From contig NZ_LN876585.1 in assembly GCF_001282725.1 (NCBI RefSeq), forward strand, positions 2,221-66,220: a DNA stretch of 64,000 nucleotides, read 5' to 3'. Below are positions 26,991 through 36,986 of the stretch, one piece after another. Both the position numbers and the translations under genes were made by a program. Within the stretch, counting starts at the first letter, position 1, and every line of letters begins with the position of its first letter. The notes below the pieces were generated by a model, which saw nothing but the letters and a program-made list of their open reading frames with translations, was not told the DNA's origin and searched no databases. The DNA is from Inediibacterium massiliense (GTDB lineage: Bacteria > Bacillota > Clostridia > Peptostreptococcales > Thermotaleaceae).

Positions 26991-29900
26991 AGAAATGTAT
27001 CCGTCAAATACAGCACATATACTTATGATGTTTTAAATAGGTTAATTAAAACAAAAGATCCAGAAGGAAATGAAGAACAATATTTCTATGATGCAGGGAA
27101 ATATATGATTCAGAAGAAGAATGTAAAAGGTGTATCTACTTATTATGAGTATGATGTGCTAGGAAGATTAATTCGCGAAAAAGCTCCAACAGCAAATGAT
27201 AAAATAGCAATAACAAGATCTATATATGATGCAGCTGGAAATAAAATTAAGGAGATAGAACTGAAATATTACGATTCTACAAAAGATACATCAGATCTCA
27301 TTCATACAATGATCGGACTATCTTATACTTATGATAATATGAATCGTTTGAAATCTATTATGTCTCCTGAAGGAAATATAATAGAATATAGAAAATATGA
27401 TGCAAGAGGAAATCTAAAAAAAGTAGTAGATGGATTAAGATATACTGGAAACATGGAAACGTCACCTGGAAATATATATATTTATGATCACTTGAATAGA
27501 TTAACATGTATTAAAGATGAAAAAGAAAATGCTATTTATTATAAGTATGATTTAATGAACAACTTACTTGAGAAAACGGATGCAAAAAATAATAAAACAA
27601 AATTTGAATATAATTCAGATGGAACTCTTGCAAAAATGATATTTTCTGATAGAGGAATCGTTGAATATACTTATGATAAATTAGGAAGAAAACTTACAGA
27701 GAAGGATCCATTAGGAAATATTACATTCTATAGTTATAATGGCTTTGGACAAGTCATATCTGTGAAAGATTCATATAACCATAGTATAGAATATGAATAT
27801 GATGCAAATAGTAATTTAATACGAGAGAGGGATAAAAAAGGAAATGAAACAACTTATATCTATGATCAGAAAAATAGATTAATCGAAAAAAAAAATACCC
27901 CTTGAAAAAAACAATGAAACAATTATATATAAAATTCAAAAGTATTCTTATGATGAGTTAGGAAATATTAAAAAAGTTATTGAAACAGGAACAAAAGATA
28001 GCACATCATAAAGAGAAATAAATTATACGTATTATAATAATAATCTACTAGATACTATAACCGATAATAGTGGAAGCTATACAGAAAATATTTATGACCA
28101 AAATGGAAATCTTATAGTGAAAAAGATTTTAAGAAGTCCAGAATTATATGATGTGTATAAATATGAATATGATAATCGCAACAGACAAATTAGAAATATA
28201 AAATTAGTAGATGAAAAAAATATATACAATTGAGAAAAAATCCATAACATTTCAAGCATTAGAGACGGTGAATATAAAGGAAAAATACAGCTTATTACAG
28301 AATATAAGTACGATATTCTTGGAAATAAAGTTGCTACCATACATCCAAGAGCCTTTGAATACTTAGATAAAGATCAAAAGAATAGAAATAAATATACTAC
28401 GAGATATAGCTATGATCAATTAAATCGATTAGAGAAAACTATTTGGAATTATAATGATAATGAAGTATATCAACAATATTTTTATGATGAAGTAGGTAAT
28501 AAAATTAAAGAAAGAAATGAAAAAGGTAACATTACATCATATAGCTATGACAATATGAATCGAATAAAAACTATACAAAATCCATTAGGATATAAAATAA
28601 CCTATCAGTATGATTTAGTAGGAAATAAATTATCAGAGACAAATGAATTGAACCACACAATGACTTATACCTATGATAAATTAAATAGGTTAGAAAGAAC
28701 TATTGATCCTTATGGAGTGGTAATTAGTAAAAAAGTATATGGTGCAAATGGAAATGTTATAAAAGAAATTGATGCAAAAGGCTACTTATCAGGAAGTACA
28801 GATAATGATAGATATGGAATAGAATATAAATATGATCTTGCAAATAGATGGACAGAAATCGCACATCCTCAAATGTATCAATTTAATAATTATATGCTTA
28901 AATCTGAGGTAACATATGAATACAATCAATATAGTCAAAAGATTAAAACAACTGACGGAGAGGGAAATGTTACAAAATATGAATATGACAATGGACCTAA
29001 ATTAGTTGCAGTAATTGATGCATTAGGTGATTATACAAGATATTCTTATGACCAAGCAGGAAATAAACTCACAATAACTAACGGAAATGGACAAACTACA
29101 AAATATATTTATGGAGAATGTGGCTTACTCATAGAAGTAAGAGATGCTGACAATAATTTAATTACTTATTAATATGATTTAGAATTAAATTTAGCAAAAA
29201 TGGTAGATAAAAATGGTAATAAGATATTATATACCTATGATTTAAGAAATTTATTATTGACTAAAGAGATACCCAAAACAGGAGAGTATATCAGTTATGA
29301 TTATGATTCTGTTGGAAATAAAATATGTATGTATGAGGTTACAGGAAGAACTATATATGATTATGATGATAAAAATCAATTAATTAATATAACGAAGGAT
29401 TATATTACCAAAAATGTTTATTGTTATGATAAAATAGGAAATATAGTATCTGTGGAAGATGAAAAAGGATTTAAAACAACATATACCTATGACAAATCTA
29501 GCAGAATGATCACCGTGAGTTATGATGTTCTAGGCACTACTAAAACTATAACTTATGATTATGATGAAAATGGAAATAGGAAAGCTATAAATTATGAAGG
29601 AGGCATAACAGAAGAATATAATTATGATCAAAATAATAATCTTACGACTATTATTAATAGAAAGTCTAATGGAGATATTCTTTCTAGTTATAGCTATATA
29701 TATGATTTAGAAAGTAGAAAAAAAGCTAAGACAGATCATTATGGTACAACGTACTATGAGTATTACTCTACAGGGCAAATAAAAACAGTAGAAGAGCCTG
29801 ATAAAACTTCTATATATAAATATGATCACGTAGGAAATAGGGAGCACCTTAGAGAAACTTATAAATCTCATCAAGTATTTAACGAATTACCTGATAATAA

Positions 29901-31266
29901 AATAAAATATAGAATTAAGGATAGCTGGTATAAGTACTCTAAAACAAATATGTTACTAATACTTGTAGAAAATATGAAGAGTGTATCAAATGATAGAGTC
30001 ATACAAAAAATAACCCATTATACTTATGATAAAAATGAAAATCAATTAACAGAAACATCAGAGTATATCAAACCTCGTGTTAATAAAGATGAAATAAAAC
30101 CCAATTTCCAACTAAGTATATATGGAGATAGTATTAATACACCTATAGATCCGCTTATTTACCTTGTAAAAAATCAATATGATGGTTTTAATAGGCTAAA
30201 AAAAATAGAATCTATAAAAGGTGGAAAAAGAACAATTATTCTTTATGAATACGATGGAGATAATCTTAGAACAAGAAAGATTGTTAAAAATTCGAGTGAT
30301 GGATATATTCCTAAAGAAACAAATTATTTATATGATAGACAACATGTTATATTAGAAACAAATAAAGATCATTTGGTGATTGCAAGATATGTAAGAGGAA
30401 TCAATTATATATCTAGAATAGATTCACAAGATCATCATTCCTATTACTTATATAATGGACATGGAGATGTAGTACAAACAGTTTCAGAAGCAGGCAATAT
30501 AGAGAATGAATATAACTATGACATATTTGGAAAGGTTACTTTATCCAAAGAGAAATATACAAACCCAATTAGATATGCAGGAGAGTTTTTTGATGAAGAA
30601 GCAGGACTATATTATTTAAGAGCAAGATATTATAATCCATATATAGGAAGATTCATTAGTGAAGATAGCTATTGGGGAGAAGATACAAATCCACTTAGTT
30701 TAAACTTATATACATACTGCTATAATGATCCAATGAATTATATAGATCCTACAGGACATTGGCCATCATGGAATAAAGTGAAAAGTTATGCAAAATCAGC
30801 TTATAAATCAATAACAAAAGCTGCAAGTAAAAGTAGTAGTTCAAATAAGCGTAGCAAAAAAAGACGTTCTAGTAGTAGAAATTCAGGAACGACCATTGGG
30901 GCAGCTATAGGAACGGTTATAGGAGGTCCAGTGGGAGGTGCTGAAGCTATTTCCAATGCTGTAGCAACAAATAAAGATGCCATAATATTTAATCCTGCAG
31001 TGCCTAACCTAGATGAGTATGGTTTAAAAAAGAAGAAAAAGAAATATCGTGCTCATATGACCCAATATATTGTAATTGGTGAATTTTTAGACAATACATA
31101 TAGATCCTGGGGTATTTCAAGACCAATTGGACATATAAGTTATTTGCCTAAACAGTCTGATGATCCAGTTGAAAATCATTCAATGGGTGCAGTAAAGAAG
31201 GGAATAAGGGAAAAGAAAATAGACAGCCAACACATAAATTATAATACTCAAGTGATATATGTTTAA
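26991..31266 (+). pseudogene. Broken RHS/YD-repeat polymorphic toxin gene
   Basis: About 1,400 codons of YD repeats (patterns YTYDxLNRL and YDxxGNxI every 20 or so residues), starting mid-repeat after a stop at 26988-26990 with no start codon or secretion signal, so the 5' part is missing. A frameshift lies at the A10 run 27886-27895, after which the frame moves by +1 and meets stops TAA 28009, TGA 28231 and TAA 29170. From 29200 to the end the frame is open for 688 codons and includes the RHS core boundary (RARYYNPYIGRFISED to YNDPMNYIDPTGH). The variable C-terminal part of about 165 residues has a Lys/Arg/Ser-rich stretch, a glycine-rich hydrophobic stretch and a final domain I do not recognise. 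Intact RHS/Wap proteins deliver toxins to neighbouring cells; this copy is probably dead. Confidence 0.9.
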
Positions 31267-31317
31267 TGGATGAAGTAAAGAAAATTATAAAAGAACCAAA
31301 TAAGGAGAGATAGAAGA

Positions 31318-32247
31318 ATGATTAAAAAAATAATTTTTACTATATTAATTTTTACTGTAATAATATCTTCTTATTACCTAATTAACAAAGATTACTTGAT
31401 TAGCACAGCAACAGATGAGGAGGAATATATGCTTAACAATATCAATATTTATAAAGATACTCCTGTATGGGAATTAGCATTAGCTGTAAGAGACCAAAAA
31501 ATTAAAATGATAGAAAAATTAGTAAAAGATAAACCACAGTTGTTAAATTATCAGGAACCTAAATACGGTGCTACACTATTATTTTGGTCCGTAGGAATGG
31601 AAAAGTATAAATCAGCAGAGACCTTGTTAAAATGTGGTGCTGATCCCAATATAGCCTCAACACCAGAAGGAGAGACTCCTCTTTATTTAGCAACACATTA
31701 TTCTTGGATAGATAATGATGCCAAAAAAGATCCGAAATATGTAAAACTCTTGTTGCGTTATGGTGCCGATCCCAATAAAAATTATATTGGAAGTGAAAAA
31801 ACTATTATAGACCAAGGACAAAGTCCATTAATGAATTCAATACTATGTGGCATTGAAAAAACAAAAGCCTTAGTAGAAGCAGGAGCCGATATTAACTACA
31901 AAACAAAAACAGGAAATACAGCAGCAATTGAAGCATTACTAATGAATATGTGTCCAGAATATGCATATTATTTAATTGTTGAAAAAAAAGCAAAAGTATC
32001 AGAACCATATTATATAGAAATAAGTTATGGGGACGAAGATCCTAACGAAAAATTTTTTCCAGTAACTTTATTAAGAGATTGGGTATTTGATTTAGATTCA
32101 AAGGAATATAAAATGAAAATGGAGATTGTTGAAGAATTTGCACGACAAGGTGTAAATTATTGGGACACTAAAATTCCTAATGATATACTTGAACAGATAA
32201 AAGAAATTTATCCAAATACTTGGAAAGAATATATAAAAAAATATTAA
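31318..32247 (+). CDS. Ankyrin-repeat protein with N-terminal membrane anchor
   Basis: A 309-residue protein. A hydrophobic segment (about 4-23) after MIKK is a signal anchor or uncleaved signal, with no lipobox. Ankyrin repeats follow from about residue 50 to 215, with LLKCGADPNIASTPEGETPL, LLLRYGADPNKN and LVEAGADINYKTKTGNTA as the clearest units. ATG lies behind AAGGAGAG. It begins 51 bp after the RHS reading frame, where RHS loci usually keep their immunity gene, and ankyrin proteins are known in that position. Immunity is a reasonable inference, not shown. Confidence 0.75.
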   Translation: MIKKIIFTILIFTVIISSYYLINKDYLISTATDEEEYMLNNINIYKDTPVWELALAVRDQKIKMIEKLVKDKPQLLNYQEPKYGATLLFWSVGMEKYKSAETLLKCGADPNIASTPEGETPLYLATHYSWIDNDAKKDPKYVKLLLRYGADPNKNYIGSEKTIIDQGQSPLMNSILCGIEKTKALVEAGADINYKTKTGNTAAIEALLMNMCPEYAYYLIVEKKAKVSEPYYIEISYGDEDPNEKFFPVTLLRDWVFDLDSKEYKMKMEIVEEFARQGVNYWDTKIPNDILEQIKEIYPNTWKEYIKKY

Positions 32248-32305
32248 TACTATGTTGTACGAAAACAATGAGCAATGAGTCTATAGTTTCCAACATAACT
32301 TTCTA

Positions 32306-32348
32306 ATAAAACCCTGCAGAAGTGATCTAAACTTCTGTAGGGTTTTAT
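32306..32348 (+). terminator. Terminator after the ankyrin gene
   Basis: An 18-bp stem (32306-32323 with 32331-32348, one G-U pair) with a 7-nt loop; the right arm ends GGGTTTTAT. The long A/T ends make it active from either side. Confidence 0.8.
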
Positions 32349-32473
32349 GGAGTATAGATAAATCTGTGATTATCTGTTATTAAACTTAGGATCTCTTCAA
32401 AAAAAGGATATTTTTCTTTGGTTTTATCAGCCATTTTTGTGGATAATCCTTTAATATTTTCTAAAATGTCTAT

Positions 32474-32810
32474 GATCGAGAAGCTGTATGGGAGTTAATA
32501 GAAAGCTATAAATTAATAGCCATCATAAGCAACAAGGGATATATCAATAAAAATTTAACCCCAGACCTAAAAAAAGAAAAAGATATTCATCTAATATTTA
32601 TGAAAAGAAATAAGAGTAAAGATTCATATTCCAAATAGCTTCCCTAGTATATTTCCAAATTTAGAAGACGAATTGAGACTATAACGTAATAATATTTTAG
32701 GTAAAAAAGCAAATTAGTGACGCATTAAAGGACTTGTATTTGGATACTATATCCATAAATTTGTGATGAAAGTAACAAAAGGAATATTAAGACCGTTTTC
32801 GTTTCTATAA
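32474..32810 (+). pseudogene. Degraded DDE transposase remnant (IS982/IS5-like)
   Basis: The gap 32248-32890 has no intact gene. In one frame from 32474 it reads AVWELIESYKLIAIISNKGY then INKNLTPDLKKEKDIHLIF, like the DDE transposase stretch before the final acidic residue, and later RRRIETI, the conserved R-R-x-I-E-T element. Stops interrupt it (first at about 32636), and a shift of frame near 32715 restores RIKGLVFGYYIHK, typical of the C-terminal end. Only the last third of the gene remains. The IS family is a tentative match. Confidence 0.55.
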
Positions 32811-32890
32811 TATTTCTAAAAAGTATTTTTAACAATTCATACAATGAATTACATTAATATTTTAATAATTAGAAAAGGAGAAGTGATATT

Positions 32891-33619
32891 GTGAATAAAA
32901 TAAAGAATAAAAATAATATTCATAAAAAAAGAAATCATAAATCTAATTATTTAGAAGAAATTAATGAATGTCAAAATCATATTTTTAATCCGTATCACTA
33001 TCTAGGAGGAGATATACCTCCTTTTATAAAACATCCAGGACGACCTGCTCTGCTAGGGTTGTTTATGATTTTATCTTCTATAGTATATGGAGGAGTATAC
33101 ACTTATATATTTTTTTTACATGGTAATTTTGATAGCTTAATCCAATTAACTGGAATGATTGTTGCATCTATACTTATATATGGCATTATAGGATTACAGT
33201 TCATTGGAGGAATAAGACTTATTAAAAAAAGTTATAAATTAAAACCTCAAAATAAAAGTAAAATAATAAAATTTTGCATATGTGTAATATTTATTATGGT
33301 ATTATTATTAACAGTTCTACATGTATCTTTATATAAGGAAAGAGAGATAAAAATAACGTCTCCTGATCAATATTATTGGAAGAGTATAGATAATACTAAC
33401 TATATACATTTAGTAGAAAAAGATATAGATTTGAAATATAGTCATAATTATGATTCACAGTTTAAAAAAATAAAGTTTCACGATGATGAAATATTAAAAA
33501 ATAATTCATTCATCATTGTTTATAAACAGAATAGATTAATTTCTAGCTGTGGGAAATTAATTAAATTTACTATAATACGAAATCAGAATAAAAAATTAGA
33601 GACATTAGGAACTGAATGA
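32891..33619 (+). CDS. Hypothetical membrane protein with three predicted TM segments
   Basis: A 242-residue protein of no family I recognise. It has a Lys/Asn-rich start, a motif IPPFIKHPGRPALLGLFM leading into three hydrophobic segments (about 56-75, 85-107 and 126-145), then a polar C-terminal domain of about 95 residues, probably extracytoplasmic or cytoplasmic depending on topology. The start is GTG behind AAAAGGAG. The reading frame continues after the TGA stop for another 44 codons, to the start of murJ. AT content is even higher than neighbours, fitting an accessory gene. It could be a second immunity protein of the toxin region, without direct support. Confidence 0.6.
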   Translation: MNKIKNKNNIHKKRNHKSNYLEEINECQNHIFNPYHYLGGDIPPFIKHPGRPALLGLFMILSSIVYGGVYTYIFFLHGNFDSLIQLTGMIVASILIYGIIGLQFIGGIRLIKKSYKLKPQNKSKIIKFCICVIFIMVLLLTVLHVSLYKEREIKITSPDQYYWKSIDNTNYIHLVEKDIDLKYSHNYDSQFKKIKFHDDEILKNNSFIIVYKQNRLISSCGKLIKFTIIRNQNKKLETLGTE

Positions 33620-33740
33620 AGTGAGAGCAATTTTTTTGGCAAACGTGGTATTAGAAGCAAAAGTGAGTTGAATGAAGATCTTGTAAAAAATGTTGACAAT
33701 CCAGTGATAAAAGATATAGAGGATGAAATGAGGATAAAGT

Positions 33741-35294
33741 ATGACAAAATGTAAAAGCACGACAAAGACTGTAACAATTGTTATGATTATTATGGTAGTA
33801 AGTAGACTATTAGGATTTATTCGTGAAGTTATAATGATCAATGCATTTGGTAGAGGGGTAGAAACAGATGCTTTTTTTGCTGCATTTACTATACCTGATT
33901 TAATGTATATGTTGCTTGTTGGAGGTGCACTGAGTGCAGCGTTTATTCCTGTATTTACAAGTTATTTAGTTACAGAGGGAGAAAAAGAAGCTTGGAAAGT
34001 AGGATCTTCTTTTATTAATTTAATTGTTTTCGCCCTGTTTTTTATATCTATAATAGGGATATTATTTGCTCAATATTTAGTTCCATTTGTTGCATATGGT
34101 TTCAAAGGAGAAGAGCTAGCTCTTACGATTAAATTAACTCGTTTTATGTTTCCAGCCGTAACATTTACTGCTCTTGCAGGACTAACATCAGGTGTTTTAC
34201 AAGGGTATAAGAAATTTTATGTTTCTTATATAGGACCCATTTTATATAATATAGGGATTATTTTTGGAACAATTTTTCTATCAAAATATTTAGGGATTGT
34301 AGGGACTGCTATAGGAGTAATTATAGGAGCAGTTGTTAATTTTTTATTTCAATTTTTTTTCCTAAAAAATAAAATGAAATATTATCGTCTAGATTTTGAT
34401 CTAAAACATCCTGGAGTACAAAAAATTTTCAAGTTAATTCTTCCTACGTTGATTGGATTATCTGTAACGCAAGTAAATTTAATTGTAAATCAGAATATTG
34501 CTTCACTACTAGATACAGGAAGTATTACAGCATTAAGATTGGCCAATCGTATTATCCAATTACCTTTAGGTATTTTTGCAATGAGTATTGCAAGTGTAAT
34601 TTTCCCAACGATTACTTCCCAGATCGCAAAAGGAGAAGTGGAAAAATTTAAAGATACTTTTTCTTTAGGACTAAGAAATATACTATTTGTGATCATACCA
34701 TCAGCTGTTGGGCTTCTTATACTTAGATTGCCTTTAATAAGATTATTGTTTGTACATGGAGCTTTTACAGAGCAGGATGCATTCATAACAGCGCAAGTTC
34801 TACTTTATTATATATTAGGATTAATTGCACAAGCAGGGATACAAATTTTAATGAGAGGTTTTTATGCAAATCATGATACAAAGACTCCATTAAAGATCAG
34901 CATTATTACAGTTGCATCAAACATATTACTCAATATTGTTTTTGTTAAATATACTTCCTTTGGTGTTAAGGGGTTAGCTTTTGCATATTCTATTACAAGC
35001 CTTCTAAATATGATTATATTGTATTATATTTTTACCAAAAAAATGAATGGAATCAAAGATAAAGAAATATTCATCTCTATAGGAAAAACACTTTTAGCAT
35101 GTATTGGAATGGGCATTGTTGTTTTTATTGTAGATATGTATTTAGCTAGATTTATCAATCCATTTGATAAAGATTTACAAATACTGAAAATAGGGGTATC
35201 AAGTATTGTAGGCATGGGGATATTTGTATTTATTGCTTATTTATTGAGAATGGAAGAATTAAATAGGGTAGTAAAAATATTATTGCGAAAATAA
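33741..35294 (+). CDS. murJ: MurJ/MviN-family lipid II flippase
   Basis: A 517-residue polytopic protein with about 14 hydrophobic segments. Family signs are the N-terminal SRLLGFIREVIMINAFGRG, TDAFFAAFTIPDLMYMLLVGGALSAAFIPV-type stretch at 40-70, and RLANRIIQLPLGIFAMSIAS mid-protein, with FYANHDTKTPLKIS later. MurJ flips lipid II for cell-wall synthesis; relatives move other lipid-linked sugars. ATG follows GAGGATAAAG. It lies alone between accessory genes, so whether it is the main MurJ or a second copy cannot be judged. The segment in capitals beginning TDAFF is quoted only as a guide to position. Confidence 0.9.
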   Translation: MTKCKSTTKTVTIVMIIMVVSRLLGFIREVIMINAFGRGVETDAFFAAFTIPDLMYMLLVGGALSAAFIPVFTSYLVTEGEKEAWKVGSSFINLIVFALFFISIIGILFAQYLVPFVAYGFKGEELALTIKLTRFMFPAVTFTALAGLTSGVLQGYKKFYVSYIGPILYNIGIIFGTIFLSKYLGIVGTAIGVIIGAVVNFLFQFFFLKNKMKYYRLDFDLKHPGVQKIFKLILPTLIGLSVTQVNLIVNQNIASLLDTGSITALRLANRIIQLPLGIFAMSIASVIFPTITSQIAKGEVEKFKDTFSLGLRNILFVIIPSAVGLLILRLPLIRLLFVHGAFTEQDAFITAQVLLYYILGLIAQAGIQILMRGFYANHDTKTPLKISIITVASNILLNIVFVKYTSFGVKGLAFAYSITSLLNMIILYYIFTKKMNGIKDKEIFISIGKTLLACIGMGIVVFIVDMYLARFINPFDKDLQILKIGVSSIVGMGIFVFIAYLLRMEELNRVVKILLRK

Positions 35295-35362
35295 TATAGA
35301 TAAAATTTAAAAAAAGTGTAAAGTATTGTCAAAGTAGTCTATACTTATGTAGGTATTCAATT

Positions 35363-35410
35363 AAAAATATGCCTCCTATTCGAGACTAGTGAATAGAAGG
35401 CATATTTTTT
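35363..35410 (+). terminator. Terminator after murJ
   Basis: Long stem (35363-35381 with 35391-35410, one mismatch) with a 9-nt loop and T6. The A-rich left arm also allows use by the minus-strand fragment at 35413. Confidence 0.88.
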
Positions 35411-35412
35411 AG

Positions 35413-35607
35413 CTAAATACGAAATTGATTCATAAGTGTTTTTAATGGAATGGAGATTTCATTAAGTTGTTGTGCTGTATGTGAAATCATATCAATACTT
35501 GCTGATTGTTCTTCAACAGATGCAGCAGCTTCTTCAGAAAGAGCAGATATATCCTCGATTATAGTAAGAATTTGTTCTTTGTTTTGATCTATATCTTTTA
35601 TATGCAT
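35413..35607 (-). pseudogene. C-terminal fragment of a methyl-accepting chemotaxis protein
   Basis: The 64 residues match only the last part of a chemoreceptor signalling domain: IIEDISALSEEAAASVEEQS then QQLNEISIPLKTLMNQFRI, like the end of the intact receptor at 48616-50724. There is no sensor, membrane segment or HAMP domain, and no recognisable upstream coding on the minus strand. It is a decayed remnant, probably cut by the events that built this accessory region. Confidence 0.75.
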
Positions 35608-35650
35608 AGAAACATTTTAATTTTTATGTTTTAAAGATAGATGAGAGAAA

Positions 35651-35665
35651 TGAAAATGAGAATCA
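35651..35665. promoter_or_regulatory. Fur-box-like sequence upstream of the AraC gene
   Basis: TGAAAATGAGAATCA matches the 7-1-7 Fur consensus TGATAATNATTATCA at 11 of 14 informative positions. It lies about 25 bp before the -35 of the araC-type gene, where iron repression would make sense for an importer cluster. A single AT-rich match can occur by chance. Confidence 0.35.
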
Positions 35666-35689
35666 ATATATATAATAATAGAAAAAACA

Positions 35690-35765
35690 TTGTAAACCAT
35701 AACTTACTTAGGTTATAATAAACACAATCTCTAAGCTCTTGTCATAAGTGATAGAGCTATTTTTT
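35690..35765 (+). promoter_or_regulatory. Promoter and leader hairpin of the AraC gene
   Basis: TTGTAA (35690-35695) and TATAAT (35714-35719) are 18 bp apart. Just after the expected start a short hairpin AGCTCT-N13-AGAGCT (35734-35739 with 35753-35758) is followed by AT7, so most transcripts could stop before the gene at 35826. This may be an attenuator or simply a weak leader terminator. Confidence 0.5.
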
Positions 35766-35825
35766 TAGAAAATAATAGAATAGGAGAATGGTTATAAACT
35801 TTAGTGAGCAAGAGGGGAGCATAAA

Positions 35826-36647
35826 ATGAAAATTGAATTCATTGATCTCGTAGAACATTTTGTGCATACTGCTTTTCAAGTAGAAGGAGTATATCATTAT
35901 AGTATTGAACCGGGAAGCTTTGGTAGTACAAAAACGTCACCATTTCCAGGATTTATCTTTCCCTTGGGAGGGCAAGCGAATTTTCTTTTTGATGGGACTT
36001 CTTACACAGCAGGTGTTGGAAGTGTAATCCATGGTGGTGCAAATATGAGTTTAAGTAAAAGTGTAGTTGGTAAAAAGAAATGGAATTATATCTTGGTTCT
36101 TTATAGTATTCGTAAGCCTGAACCAGAAGGATTTTCTTTAGAGAATACACATTTTGAACTTGTTATAGGACAAAGTCCTAGGCTGGTTGAGTTGTTACAA
36201 CGATTATGGAGAGTATCCAATCAACCAGGAGCAATTGCTGCATTTCAAACGGAAACCATATTTCGTTGTATATTAGATGAAATTTTTATATGTGTACGTA
36301 ATCAATCAAGTGGTGATGATCGGATATTGTTTAAACAAGTATCAGATTATATTCATGAATATTACATGGATACACTTACTATTCGATCTCTTGCAGAATT
36401 GCATGGGGTAAATGAAAATAGATTATTCTATGTATTCTCGAAATATGCAGGAATGGGAGCAGGAGATTATCTTATGATTCATCGACTCAATCGTGCAAAA
36501 GAATTATTAGTAACAGGTGATGCTTCTGTAGTATCAGTAGCAAAAAGTGTTGGTTATCATGATCCATATCATTTTAGCAAGAGATTTAAAAAGCAATTTG
36601 GTATTTCACCAAGTAAATTTAGGCAGAAGTTTAGATATAAAGGGTGA
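35826..36647 (+). CDS. AraC-family transcriptional regulator
   Basis: A 273-residue regulator. The N-terminal part (about 10-110) is rich in strands and looks like a cupin-type sensor; the C-terminal 100 residues form the two helix-turn-helix AraC domain, with LTIRSLAELHGVNENRLFYV and VVSVAKSVGYHDPYHFSKRF, ending KQFGISPSKFRQKF. Siderophore-transport operons often carry such a regulator that senses the imported ligand. It is the first gene of the cluster but has its own terminator, so the transporter genes have a separate promoter. The direct repeat at 36853-36891 is its likely binding site. Confidence 0.9.
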   Translation: MKIEFIDLVEHFVHTAFQVEGVYHYSIEPGSFGSTKTSPFPGFIFPLGGQANFLFDGTSYTAGVGSVIHGGANMSLSKSVVGKKKWNYILVLYSIRKPEPEGFSLENTHFELVIGQSPRLVELLQRLWRVSNQPGAIAAFQTETIFRCILDEIFICVRNQSSGDDRILFKQVSDYIHEYYMDTLTIRSLAELHGVNENRLFYVFSKYAGMGAGDYLMIHRLNRAKELLVTGDASVVSVAKSVGYHDPYHFSKRFKKQFGISPSKFRQKFRYKG

Positions 36648-36692
36648 TGATTCTTAAATTATTTTATATGATTTATATTGAAAAAAGAGATA

Positions 36693-36744
36693 AAAGAAAG
36701 TTTTTAGATTCTTATTGTGAAGGATTTAAGAGCTTTCTTTTTTT
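36693..36744 (+). terminator. Terminator of the AraC gene
   Basis: Outer stem AAAGAAAG/CTTTCTTT with an inner 9-bp helix containing two G-U pairs and a final T run. It isolates the regulator gene from the transporter operon. Confidence 0.75.
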
Positions 36745-36852
36745 ATACTTTTTTATATTTATTTTTGTTGAAAACATAATAAAAATAGTAGCTTGTCTCA
36801 TTAAAATTTTTCAATTACATTATTTCATTATTGAATGTGCCATTTAAAAGAA

Positions 36853-36891
36853 ATTCAGGAATAATGCATTATGGATTCAGTAATCATCCAT
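36853..36891 (+). promoter_or_regulatory. Candidate AraC operator: 17-bp direct repeat at 22-bp period
   Basis: ATTCAGGAATAATGCAT (36853-36869) and ATTCAGTAATCATCCAT (36875-36891) agree at 14 of 17 positions and lie two helical turns apart, the pattern bound by AraC-family proteins. The second copy touches the -35 hexamer of the transporter promoter, as expected for an activator. A palindrome ATAATGCATTAT covers the end of the first copy. The rest of the 36648-36986 gap holds no gene. Confidence 0.65.
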
Positions 36892-36919
36892 TTTCATATA
36901 ATTTTTTATTTGCTATATT
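36891..36919 (+). promoter_or_regulatory. Promoter of the ABC importer/nitrogenase-like operon
   Basis: TTTTCA (36891-36896), 17-bp spacer, TATATT (36914-36919). The -35 matches the consensus at four of six bases, consistent with a promoter that needs an activator. The start codon of the binding protein is about 60 bp beyond the expected transcription start. Confidence 0.5.
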
Positions 36920-36986
36920 AGTCATAGTTCGTTTAGTTCATATGATCATGATGATAGATTCAAATTATTATGTAGGAGGAATGAAA

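Noticed and set aside
27886-29172. Programmed frameshifting or stop read-through in the RHS gene
   Set aside because: One homopolymer frameshift plus three unrelated stops and a missing 5' end fit decay better. A sequencing error could explain the A10 shift but not all the stops.
36644-36847. A 67-codon frame after the AraC gene
   Set aside because: It runs across the AraC terminator and is made mostly of Phe/Ile/Tyr from AT-rich DNA; no ribosome site.
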